Assembly: GCA_902796505.1 (NCBI GenBank)
Contig: CADBPA010000200.1
Coordinates: forward strand, 1-14,767
Direction: 5' to 3'
Length of the DNA stretch: 14,767 bases
Source: an uncultured Ruminococcus sp.
GTDB taxonomy: Bacteria; Bacillota; Clostridia; Oscillospirales; CAG-272
Positions 1-7,952 of the stretch are shown one piece after another; position 1 is the stretch's first letter, and every line of letters starts with the position of its first letter. A program made the position numbers and the translations under genes. The notes beneath the pieces are model-generated. The model made no database searches. It saw only the letters and a program-made list of their open reading frames with translations, and was not told the origin of the DNA.

Positions 1-1971
1 CTCTCAGGCGAGCGCGATCCTTCGGTGATCGCCTACCGTCCGCAGAAAACCGCGCCGCTTGCCGCAAGTCTTCCGGCTTTTCGCCGCACCGCGCCGGAGA
101 AGCACGGCGTCAGCTCCCGGCGGATCACAAAACTGCTTTACGACCTCGAACGCGAGGAGCGCGCCTCTGTGCAGAATCTTTTGATCCTGAAGGACGGCGA
201 ACTTCTCTCTGCCTGCTCGCGTCCGGGATTCGACCGGCTGACGCCGCATCTTTCGCATTCGATGTCCAAAACCGTGACCGGAATGCTGATCCTCAGCCTG
301 ATCGGATCGGGAAGCCTTTCGCTCGAAGATCCCGCGCTCTCCTTTTTTCCCGAGATCCGCCCGAAGGACAGCCGCGCCGAAAAGATCACGGTCGAGGACC
401 TTTTGCGGATGTCCTCCGGCGTTCGCTTCGGCGAGGCGGGATCGGTGACCGAGGAGAAGTGGACCGAGGCGTATTTCGCCTCCGGGCTGAAATTTGCGCC
501 GTCCGAGGGCTTTCACTATAACAGTATGAATACCTATCTCCTCGCGCGCGTCGCCGAGCGCGCCGGGGAACGGCCGTTTGAGGAACTTCTCCGCGAGCGT
601 CTCTTTTCGCCGATCGGGATCGAGGAGTATTTCTGGGTGAAGAGCCCCGAGGGATGCCCTGCCGGCGGCTTCGGTCTCTACCTCTCCTGCGAGGACTGGG
701 CGAAGCTCGGTCTGCTCCTGATGCAGGGGGGCGTGTGGCAGGGAACGCGCCTTTTGCCCGAAGATCTCGTCCGCCGGGCGACCTCGGTGCAGAACGAATA
801 TTCACGCGAGAAGAAGGAGTTTTTCGCCTACGGCTGGCAGATCTGGGCGGACAAGCGCGACACCGGTGATTTCCTTTTCAACGGAATGCTCGGCCAGAAC
901 GTTCTGGTCTCGCCGGCGCTCGGTATGGTGATCTCGCTGAACTGCTCGAACAATGAGTTTTTCCAGGACAGCCCCACCCTCCGCCTGCTCGTCGGATTTC
1001 TCGACGATCTGCGCACGGGTGTCGGCGCCCCGAAGCGCGACCGGGAGGGCGTGCGCGCCCTTGCCTCGGCGGAGCGGAATTTCTTTGCCGGGCGGACGGC
1101 GGCAAAGCCGCTTCCGCCCCCGACGCCGGCGCATCCGCTCCTTGCGAAAATTCCGCTTCTGCGCCGCTTTCTGAAACCGCCCGCGCGGCAGATTCCCGAA
1201 GCGTGGAAAAGGCTCTGCGGCAAGCGGTTTCTGCTCGGAGAGAGCAACGCCTCGCTTCTGCCCTTTTTCGTCCGCCTGATGGCAAACGACCTCGCAGGGC
1301 GGCTTTCGTCGATCTGCTTTTCGGAGGAGGACGGAAGACTCTTTCTTTCCGCCGAGGAAGGGGAGGAAACGCAAAAATTCGAGATCGGGCTGTGGGAATA
1401 TGCCCCCGGCGTGATCGGCAAGGGCGGCGAGGTCTACCGCGTGAATACCCTCGGAGAATACGAGGAGTCCGGGGGAATTTCGCGCTACACGGTCGAGCTT
1501 TGCTGCCCGGAGCTTCCGGCGGAGCATCACTTTGTCCTGACCGGGCGGGACGGCGTGTTTACCCTCTCCGACCGCCAGCTGCCGAACCGCGGCGTTCTCA
1601 CCCCCTTCCTCGACCGCGCCAAAGCGGGGAAGGGCGCGCTCGGCCGCTTTTACGCCTTTCTTTCGCGCGTCAGCGGCGGCGATTTTGCCGAGCGGAGGCT
1701 CGACGAGCTGTTTTCGCCGGAGACGGTCTGCGTTGCGGAAGATGCCCCGGACGCCGCGCAGATTCTTGCCCAAGACAAAGAAAAAGCCTCCGGGCGGTAC
1801 GCCGCCGTCCGAAAGCTTTACGCCCTCTTCCGCCTCTTCTTCCGCGAGGAGTCGGAAAGCGACAAAAAAGAGCCTGCCGCACGCCGCCCGTTCGGAGTCC
1901 GGAAGCGGAAAAAGACCGAAGAAACAGGCTCCGGCGATCATCCCGAAGCCTTGCCTGCCGGGCAAAGCTGA
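1..1971 (+). CDS. Serine hydrolase, class C beta-lactamase fold (5' partial)
   Basis: The frame is open from base 1. The first in-window start candidate is GTG at 25, with no Shine-Dalgarno sequence before it, so the true start probably lies just outside the window. Numbering from that GTG, residues about 20-330 are a beta-lactamase-family (PF00144) domain. SMSK at 79-82 gives the nucleophile Ser79 and base Lys82. YNS at 165-167 stands where the family usually has Y-x-N. GGFGLYLS at 214-221 and a GMLGQN segment near 287-292 occupy the usual second-half positions. Such proteins are esterases, peptidases or transpeptidase-like enzymes more often than antibiotic-resistance enzymes; the substrate cannot be told. 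Residues about 390-600 form an extra domain I do not recognise (mixed, possibly beta-rich), and the last 40 residues are a charged KKEP...RKRKK tail. No membrane helix is seen in the visible part. The gene ends at the shared terminator at 2061-2093. Confidence 0.85.
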   Translation, partial: LSGERDPSVIAYRPQKTAPLAASLPAFRRTAPEKHGVSSRRITKLLYDLEREERASVQNLLILKDGELLSACSRPGFDRLTPHLSHSMSKTVTGMLILSLIGSGSLSLEDPALSFFPEIRPKDSRAEKITVEDLLRMSSGVRFGEAGSVTEEKWTEAYFASGLKFAPSEGFHYNSMNTYLLARVAERAGERPFEELLRERLFSPIGIEEYFWVKSPEGCPAGGFGLYLSCEDWAKLGLLLMQGGVWQGTRLLPEDLVRRATSVQNEYSREKKEFFAYGWQIWADKRDTGDFLFNGMLGQNVLVSPALGMVISLNCSNNEFFQDSPTLRLLVGFLDDLRTGVGAPKRDREGVRALASAERNFFAGRTAAKPLPPPTPAHPLLAKIPLLRRFLKPPARQIPEAWKRLCGKRFLLGESNASLLPFFVRLMANDLAGRLSSICFSEEDGRLFLSAEEGEETQKFEIGLWEYAPGVIGKGGEVYRVNTLGEYEESGGISRYTVELCCPELPAEHHFVLTGRDGVFTLSDRQLPNRGVLTPFLDRAKAGKGALGRFYAFLSRVSGGDFAERRLDELFSPETVCVAEDAPDAAQILAQDKEKASGRYAAVRKLYALFRLFFREESESDKKEPAARRPFGVRKRKKTEETGSGDHPEALPAGQS

Positions 1972-2060
1972 ATCCAAAAATCCCGAAAAATGAATACTTT
2001 TCTTTGCATATTCCGGCAATTCTTCCCGAAACAGAAGCAAAAACGCCGAAAAAAAGAGAA

Positions 2061-2093
2061 AACAAAAAGCCGCCTTCCGAGCGGCTTTTTGTT
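2061..2093. terminator. Bidirectional intrinsic terminator between the serine hydrolase gene and ydbC
   Basis: A 13-bp perfect stem (2061-2073 pairs with 2081-2093) has a 7-nt loop, CTTCCGA. The GC-rich core GCCGC/GCGGC is flanked by five A on the left and five T on the right, so each strand has a stem followed by a U-tract. It sits 89 bp after the serine hydrolase stop and 4 bp beyond the stop of the convergent ydbC, so it can serve both. Confidence 0.88.
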
Positions 2094-2097
2094 TGGA

Positions 2098-2322
2098 TCA
2101 GTCCAGGTTCAGTTGGTTCAGCATCTCGCGCAGGACTTTGGCTTCCTCCGCCGAAATGGTGACTCCCTTGCCCATTTTCGAGTGATCGGGAGACCAGGTG
2201 CGGATATCGTAAACCGGCTCTCTGTCATTCCAGCTGATCAGATTCAGTTCTTTGTTCCAGCCATTGTTGCCTTCGCTCACAATACCGATCTTGTCCACGA
2301 CCTCATACTTAATTTCCGGCAT
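2098..2322 (-). CDS. ydbC: YdbC-family PC4-like single-stranded nucleic acid-binding protein
   Basis: This is a 74-residue protein of the YdbC type, a bacterial version of the PC4 (p15) transcription-coactivator fold. The family member from Lactococcus lactis is known to bind single-stranded DNA as a dimer. Recognition rests on the near-invariant pattern KYEVVDKIGIVSEG, GWNKELNLISWN, PVYDIRTWSPDH, KMGKG, followed by a C-terminal helix (AEEAKVLREMLNQL). Length matches the family. ATG at 2322 is supported by AGGGAGGG at 2332-2339, about 9 nt upstream, and by its own sigma-A promoter. The gene is monocistronic: it ends at the shared terminator at 2061-2093. The cellular role is unclear; binding single-stranded DNA or RNA during transcription or repair is an inference from the fold. 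Confidence 0.9.
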   Translation of the reverse strand: MPEIKYEVVDKIGIVSEGNNGWNKELNLISWNDREPVYDIRTWSPDHSKMGKGVTISAEEAKVLREMLNQLNLD

Positions 2323-2354
2323 TCGTACACCCTCCCTAAATATTTTATAAATTT

Positions 2355-2383
2355 ATACTATCATATTATAAAAATAAAGTCAA
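2355..2383 (-). promoter_or_regulatory. Sigma-A promoter of ydbC
   Basis: On the minus strand, TTGACT (2378-2383) is followed by a 17-nt spacer and TAGTAT (2355-2360, 4 of 6 matches to TATAAT). Transcription would begin near 2348 and leave a leader of about 26 nt. The surrounding 60 bases are very AT-rich, in sharp contrast to the coding DNA on both sides. An overlapping TATAAT exists in this stretch, but its spacing to the TTGACT is too short. Confidence 0.6.
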
Positions 2384-2614
2384 TAGAAATTGTAAATTTT
2401 TTTTGAATTTTTTTGCTTTTGCCGTTTTTCGGCGTTTTTTTCGGAGTTTCTGCCGCAAAAGGGCGAAGCCCCCGTCCCCGAACGGTTTTTTCCCTCGTTT
2501 TCCGGGCAACCGTCCCCGAACGGTTTTTCCCCTCGTTTTCCGGGCAAGGGGCGAAGGCCTCCGCGCCCCTTTCCGCCGGGCAATTCCTTTTTTCGCCTTT
2601 TTGCGGATTTTTTC
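2384..2614. other. Intergenic stretch between ydbC and the glutamine synthetase gene
   Basis: No gene is supported here. The first part (2384-2460) is T-rich on the plus strand and contains a weak GCCG-TTTTT-CGGC stem at 2421-2433 followed by a T-run, but no plus-strand gene precedes it. The middle holds the 38-bp tandem duplication listed separately. The remainder (2548-2614) is low-complexity GC and T blocks leading to the glutamine synthetase promoter. Short frames that cross this region have no recognisable protein features. Confidence 0.7.
2472..2547. repeat. 38-bp tandem duplication
   Basis: Two adjacent 38-bp copies (2472-2509 and 2510-2547) differ at a single base (T versus C in the T-rich part). 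Each begins CCGTCCCCGAACGG, which can form a 4-bp stem (CCGT/ACGG), and runs into five or six T, so each resembles a weak plus-strand terminator stem. The flanks are also alike: GGGCGAAGCC before the array and GGGGCGAAGGCC after it, suggesting that a larger unit was involved. Confidence 0.85.
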
Positions 2615-2643
2615 TTGACAGCGGAAGGATTATCGAGTATAAT
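2615..2643 (+). promoter_or_regulatory. Consensus sigma-A promoter of the glutamine synthetase gene
   Basis: A perfect TTGACA (2615-2620), a 17-nt spacer and a perfect TATAAT (2638-2643) lie 28 nt before the ATG at 2672, so the leader is only about 22 nt. A promoter this strong suggests high expression. I saw no GlnR-type inverted repeat (TGTNAN7TNACA) around it, and the short leader leaves no room for a glutamine riboswitch. Confidence 0.92.
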
Positions 2644-2671
2644 AAAATATCATATTTTCCGGGAGGGCGTT

Positions 2672-4774
2672 ATGGCGCACAGCGAACAGATCACAGAGAT
2701 TTTTGCGTCCCGTGTTTTCAGCGAGGACGTGATGGAGCAGAGGCTTCCGCGCGAAGTTTTCGATTCGCTTCGCCGCACGATCGCCTCCGGATCCGAGATC
2801 GATCCCGGTATTGCCGACGCGGTCGCCGCCGCGATGAAGGACTGGGCGGTGGAAAACGGCGCGACGCACTTTTCGCATTGGTTTCAGCCGCTCTCCGGCG
2901 TGACCGCCGAGAAGCACGACGCCTTTCTCACCCCGATCGGCGGCGGAAAAGCCATCATGGACTTTTCGGGCAAGGAACTCATCCGCGGCGAGCCGGACGC
3001 CTCCTCCTTCCCGTCGGGAGGCCTCAGAGCGACCTTCGAGGCGCGCGGATACACCGCGTGGGATCCTGCGTCCTACGCCTTTATCAAGGACGGCTCGCTC
3101 TATATTCCGACCGCCTTCTGTTCCTATACCGGCGAGGCACTCGACAACAAAACGCCGCTTCTGCGCTCGATGGACGCGCTGAACGCCGAAGGCGTCCGGC
3201 TTTTCTCGCTGATCGGCGAGCCGGTCGAACGGCTGACGCCGACGGTCGGCGCGGAGCAGGAATACTTCCTTCTCGACGAGAAGGATTACAAAGCCCGCCG
3301 CGATCTCTATTACTGCGGCAGAACGCTCTTCGGCGCGCCCGCCGTCAAGGGGCAGGAGCTCGACGACCACTATTTCGGCGTACTGCCGACGAAGGTCTCG
3401 ATGTTCATGCGCGAGCTCGATCTCGAACTCTGGCGGCTCGGCATCCCCGCCAAGACCAAGCACAACGAGGCGGCGCCCGCCCAGCACGAGCTTGCGCCGA
3501 TCTATACCACCGTCAATATCGCCGTCGATCAGAATCTTCTGATGATGGAGTGCATGAAAAAACTCGCTCCGAAATACGGTATGACCTGCCTGCTCTCCGA
3601 GAAGCCCTTCGACGGCATCAACGGATCGGGCAAGCACAACAACTGGTCGCTGACCGACGAGCGCGGAGACAATCTCTTAAAGCCCGGCCATTCGCCCGAA
3701 AAGAACAAACGCTTTCTGCTGATCCTCGCCGCCGTCCTGCGCGCGGTGGACGAATATCAGGATCTTCTGCGCGTTTCGGCGGCGACCGCCGGCAACGACT
3801 ACCGCCTCGGCGGAAACGAAGCGCCCCCGGCGATCGTATCGGTCTTCCTCGGCGGCGCGCTTGAGGACCTGATCGACTCCTTCATCGAGGAGCGCGAATA
3901 CCTGCCGCACCGCAAAAAGGATATGTCGCTCGGCGCGCGCGCCGTGCCGCCCATCCGGCAGGATACCGCCGACCGCAACCGCACCTCCCCCTTCGCCTTC
4001 ACCGGCAATAAATTCGAGTTCCGTATGCTCGGCTCGTCGCAGAACATCGCGCTGGCGAACATCGTGCTGAACACCGCCGTCGCCGATTCCTTCGCCGAAT
4101 TTGCCGACCGCCTCGCCGCGGCGGACGACCGCGAACGAGAGCTGCGCGCTCTGCTTGCCGATACCTTCCGCGCCCATCGCCGCATCCTCTTTTCGGGCAA
4201 CTCCTACTCCCCCGAATGGGAGGCGGAAGCCGGCGCGCGCGGACTTTCGATCCTGCGTACCGCCCCCGAAGCCTACGAACGCTTCGCCGCCGAAAAGAAC
4301 GTCGCGCTCTTCGAGCGATTCGGCGTGATGAGCCGGACCGAGATCCTCTCGCGGCGCGAGGTCTTTTTCGATGCCTACCGCAAGATCCGCAACATCGAGG
4401 CGCGCACGATGCTCGAAATGACGATCCGGGATTTCATCCCCGCCGTCTCGCGCTATCTTTCGGATCTCTCCCGCTCGGTGAACGAGCGCAAGGCAGCGCT
4501 CCCCTCCGGGGCAAACTGCGGCTGCGAGGAGGAACTCATCCGCCGCCTTTCGGTCCTGCTCGACCGCGCCTACCGAGACTTTCGCGCCCTTGAGCGCGCA
4601 GAGGCGCTTGCCGCCGAAAAGCGCGAAAGCACCGCCGCCTTCTATTATAAAGATCAGGTGATGCCGAAGATGGCAGCCCTGCGCCGCACGGTGGACGAAA
4701 TGGAAACGCTGACGGCGCGCGACTACTGGCCGGTCCCGACCTACGGCGATCTCACCTATCCGCGCGATCTCTGA
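2672..4774 (+). CDS. glnN: Type III glutamine synthetase (GSIII, GlnN type)
   Basis: This enzyme makes glutamine from glutamate, ammonia and ATP in the cytoplasm. The 700-residue length and motif set are those of GSIII, not the 450-residue GlnA (GSI). Visible motifs are GAEQEYFL (193-200, metal-binding glutamates), KHNEAAPAQHE (263-273), NGSGKHNNWSL (317-327), GGNEAPPAIVSVF (380-392) and NRTSPFAFTGNKFEFRMLGS (436-455, ATP and glutamate region). The C-terminal third is helical and ends SYSPEW-type GSIII sequence then YWPVPTYGDLTYPRDL. ATG at 2672 is chosen because GGGAGGG lies at 2661-2667, 4 nt upstream, and the promoter is at 2615-2643; the longer frame starting at TTG 2615 would overlap the -35 box. 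It stands alone between a promoter and a terminator. No P-II or ammonium transporter gene is adjacent. Confidence 0.97.
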   Translation: MAHSEQITEIFASRVFSEDVMEQRLPREVFDSLRRTIASGSEIDPGIADAVAAAMKDWAVENGATHFSHWFQPLSGVTAEKHDAFLTPIGGGKAIMDFSGKELIRGEPDASSFPSGGLRATFEARGYTAWDPASYAFIKDGSLYIPTAFCSYTGEALDNKTPLLRSMDALNAEGVRLFSLIGEPVERLTPTVGAEQEYFLLDEKDYKARRDLYYCGRTLFGAPAVKGQELDDHYFGVLPTKVSMFMRELDLELWRLGIPAKTKHNEAAPAQHELAPIYTTVNIAVDQNLLMMECMKKLAPKYGMTCLLSEKPFDGINGSGKHNNWSLTDERGDNLLKPGHSPEKNKRFLLILAAVLRAVDEYQDLLRVSAATAGNDYRLGGNEAPPAIVSVFLGGALEDLIDSFIEEREYLPHRKKDMSLGARAVPPIRQDTADRNRTSPFAFTGNKFEFRMLGSSQNIALANIVLNTAVADSFAEFADRLAAADDRERELRALLADTFRAHRRILFSGNSYSPEWEAEAGARGLSILRTAPEAYERFAAEKNVALFERFGVMSRTEILSRREVFFDAYRKIRNIEARTMLEMTIRDFIPAVSRYLSDLSRSVNERKAALPSGANCGCEEELIRRLSVLLDRAYRDFRALERAEALAAEKRESTAAFYYKDQVMPKMAALRRTVDEMETLTARDYWPVPTYGDLTYPRDL

Positions 4775-4809
4775 TTCGCACGATCTCTGATTCGCGCGAT
4801 CTCTGATTC
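4762..4809 (+). repeat. 16-bp triplication across the glutamine synthetase stop codon
   Basis: Three consecutive copies of GCGCGATCTCTGATTC (4762-4777, 4778-4793, 4794-4809) differ only by one base in the middle copy (GCACG). The first copy contains the stop codon TGA (4772-4774), so the last residues and stop have been duplicated into the untranslated region. A degenerate trace (TGCGATCCCTGCGC) follows at about 4817-4830. Confidence 0.9.
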
Positions 4810-4906
4810 GCTTCCGTGCGATCCCTGCGCGTTTGACCGTCCGAAAAGCCGATCTCTTTCGCGCGATTTTGTGCGAAAATGCAAACAATTCTTTCTATTT
4901 CGATAC

Positions 4907-4945
4907 CAAAAAGACCTTCCGAAGCGATTCCGGAAGGTCTTTTTG
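4907..4945. terminator. Bidirectional intrinsic terminator between the glutamine synthetase gene and azlD
   Basis: A 15-bp perfect stem (4907-4921 pairs with 4931-4945) has a 9-nt loop. The core GACCTTCCG/CGGAAGGTC is flanked by five A on the left and five T on the right, so both strands carry a U-tract. It lies 132 bp after the glutamine synthetase stop and 11 bp beyond the azlD stop. It is the only convincing terminator downstream of the nine-gene leftward run. Confidence 0.92.
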
Positions 4946-4956
4946 CGTTTTCTTTT

Positions 4957-5280
4957 TTATGCGAGAAAATAGAAAAGCGTTTCGGAGAGGATCGCGACGC
5001 CGACCGCGCAGGCGGCGACGACGACGAGTTTCTTCTTGCAAAAGGCGAGGACGATCGCCGCCGCGACCGCGAGGATCGCGCTGACCGGGTGTTCGGTCAC
5101 CGAAAAGACGGCGGGGAAGGTCATCGCCGAGAGAACGGCGTAGGGCGAATAGTAGAGCAGAGAGCGCAGAAAGCGGCTGCGGATCTTCTTGCGGACGAAG
5201 AGCAGCGGCAGAACGCGGATGAGATAGGTCACCCCCGCCATCACGAAAAGATAGAGAAGAAAACGAAGGGTGTCACTCAT
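4957..5280 (-). CDS. azlD: AzlD-type small subunit of branched-chain amino acid exporter
   Basis: This 107-residue integral membrane protein has about four hydrophobic segments (roughly 6-25, 40-60, 66-82, 87-106). The family signature region GVTYLIRVLPLLFVRKK (16-32) and SPYAVLSAMTFPAVF (45-59) marks AzlD (PF05437). AzlC and AzlD together form an exporter; in Bacillus subtilis the pair gives resistance to 4-azaleucine, and in other bacteria related pairs (BrnFE) export isoleucine, leucine, valine and methionine. The ATG at 5280 sits inside the azlC end: the two frames overlap by 8 nt (ATGAGTGA). A near-perfect AGGAGGTGA at 5287-5295 lies within azlC, 6 nt before the start, so translation is coupled. 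It is the last gene before the terminator at 4907-4945. Confidence 0.93.
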   Translation of the reverse strand: MSDTLRFLLYLFVMAGVTYLIRVLPLLFVRKKIRSRFLRSLLYYSPYAVLSAMTFPAVFSVTEHPVSAILAVAAAIVLAFCKKKLVVVAACAVGVAILSETLFYFLA

Positions 5281-6052
5281 CCGCCGTCACCTCCTCTCTG
5301 CCGCCTTTGTCCTGCCCGTCCTCCTCGTCCGGGATCGGGAAGAGCCACGCGCAGAGGCTGCCGCAGACAATCGCCGCGAGGATGATGACGAATCCGCGGT
5401 CAACGCGCGAGAGCGCCGGAATATAGGCAAAGGCGCAGGAGATCAGGATCGCAAGCCCGGCGCAGAGGGCGACTTTGCGGTTTTCCTTCGCGTCCGGGGT
5501 GACGATGGCGATGAACATGGCGTAGAGCGCGAGGCTGAGCGCCGAGATCAGAAACGCCGGCAGCAGTGCGCCGGCGAGCGCGCCGAGCAGCGTTCCGAGC
5601 CACCATCCGGCAAGCGGCGCGACCGTCACGCCGTAAAGATAGGGGCGCGAAAGACTGCCGGGCTTCGCCGTCTCGACCGCGTAGATCTCGTCGGTCACCG
5701 CAAAGCCGATCAGAAGCCGGTCGCCTGTGCGGACGGTGGAATCGTATTTCTGCGAGAGCGAGATCGACATCAGAAAATAGCGCATATTGATCACGAGTTG
5801 GGCAAGCGCGAGTTCGGCAAACGAACCTGCCGCCGCGATGATCGGGACGGCGGCGAGCTGCCCGGCGGAGGTCACGTTGAAGACCGAGATCAGCACCGCC
5901 TCAAGGATCGAAAGCCCTGCCGCTTTTGCCGCAATGCCGAATCCGAAGGAGACGGCAAGATAGCCGAGCCCGATCGGAACGCCGTCGGTTAACCCTGCGC
6001 GAAAGAGCGCCGCGCGGGAGGGATGGGGGGGATCAGAAGTTTTAGGTTTCAT
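5273..6052 (-). CDS. azlC: AzlC-type large subunit of branched-chain amino acid exporter
   Basis: This is a 259-residue multi-pass membrane protein of the AzlC family (PF03591), the size expected for the larger partner of AzlD. Typical features are the early GLTDGVPIGLGYLAVSFGFG segment (20-39), FNVTSAGQLAA (58-68), INMRYFLMSISLSQK (88-102) and FAVTDEIYAV (116-125). Seven or so hydrophobic segments follow one another up to about residue 240, and the last 20 residues are charged. The start is less certain than for other genes here: ATG at 6052 has no clear Shine-Dalgarno sequence upstream (CGATGAAGATCCACCGAAT), and no other ATG occurs before the conserved region. The gap to recX is 77 bp with no recognisable terminator or promoter, so readthrough from recX is likely. 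Confidence 0.92.
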   Translation of the reverse strand: MKPKTSDPPHPSRAALFRAGLTDGVPIGLGYLAVSFGFGIAAKAAGLSILEAVLISVFNVTSAGQLAAVPIIAAAGSFAELALAQLVINMRYFLMSISLSQKYDSTVRTGDRLLIGFAVTDEIYAVETAKPGSLSRPYLYGVTVAPLAGWWLGTLLGALAGALLPAFLISALSLALYAMFIAIVTPDAKENRKVALCAGLAILISCAFAYIPALSRVDRGFVIILAAIVCGSLCAWLFPIPDEEDGQDKGGREEVTADE

Positions 6053-6129
6053 ATTCGGTGGATCTTCATCGATTCGGAATGGATTTTCTTTTTTGAATAG
6101 CGTTTGGAAAAATCGAGCGGAATGCCGAT

Positions 6130-6800
6130 TTATTCGGCTTTATAGCCGTATTTGTAAAGAATCGTTTTCTTTTTCTCGGAAAATTCCTCGTCGCTCTCGC
6201 AGGTTTCGAGCAGTTTCGGCGTGATTTTCCGGATCAGTTTTTCGCGGTTTTTGCGAAAGTTCACGGCGCCCTGCGCCACCGCTTCGTCGATGGCTTTGCG
6301 GATGCGCTCGGCAGAGTAGCCCTTCGCGTAAAGGCGTGCCGTGATCTTACGCGGACCGTAGAGCCGCTCATTCGCCTCGCGCTCAATGAGGCGGGAAAGC
6401 TGCCTCTCCTCCGAGAGAAAGCCGTCCTCCACCACCGCGCGCACGGCGTCCTCCGCCGCCCGGTCGGAATAGCCCTTTTGCCGGAGCTTGCGGTGAAGCG
6501 AGCGTTCGCTGTTGTCGGCGTAGGCGAGCAGATCCATCGCCGCGCGGTGCGCGCGCATCTCTTCGTCGGCGTCCCTGACCTTCTGCGCCCGCTCTCCGCC
6601 GAGAAGATCCCCTCGGATCGGGTAGCCGATCGCCTCATAGACCGAGACCGGGATCACGTAGCGCGCCCGCTCGCCGTCGGGGGAGTCCGCCGCCGCGTCG
6701 AGGATCAGATATTTTCCGTCCTTGCCTTCGCGCACGCGGCAAAGAAAGAGGGGAGAGCTGTCGTCTCCCCCGGCGGCAGAGCCGCATTTTCCGAGGCTTC

Positions 6801-6804
<4 letters not shown>
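6130..6804 (-). CDS. recX: Regulatory protein RecX
   Basis: RecX binds RecA filaments and usually limits RecA activity. The 224-residue frame has the family's helical repeats: AMDLLAYADNSERSLHRKL (89-107) leading to GYSDRAAEDAVRAVVEDGFL (111-130), then EREANERLYGPRKITARL (141-158) with GYSAERIRKAID (162-173), and a shorter third repeat at 185-224 ending KTILYKYGY. The first 85 residues are a poorly conserved beta-rich part. The chosen start is TTG at 6804, which overlaps the recA stop codon (TTGA, 6801-6804) and has GAGGAA at 6813-6818, 8 nt upstream. A GTG at codon 24 is the alternative. The overlap implies translational coupling to recA, keeping inhibitor and recombinase in step. Confidence 0.92.
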
Positions 6805-7916
<1,112 letters not shown>

Positions 7917-7952
7917 GATCGTAATTCCTTTCTTTTTTCAAATCACGCGGGA

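Noticed and set aside
1..1971. Antibiotic-resistance beta-lactamase
   Set aside because: The PF00144 fold is shared by many esterases and peptidases. The motifs (SMSK, YNS) and the extra C-terminal domain do not match known resistance enzymes, so the specific claim is not supported.
2421..2440. GCCG-TTTTT-CGGC stem with T-run as a plus-strand terminator
   Set aside because: The stem is only 4 bp and no plus-strand gene precedes it after the strong terminator at 2061-2093.
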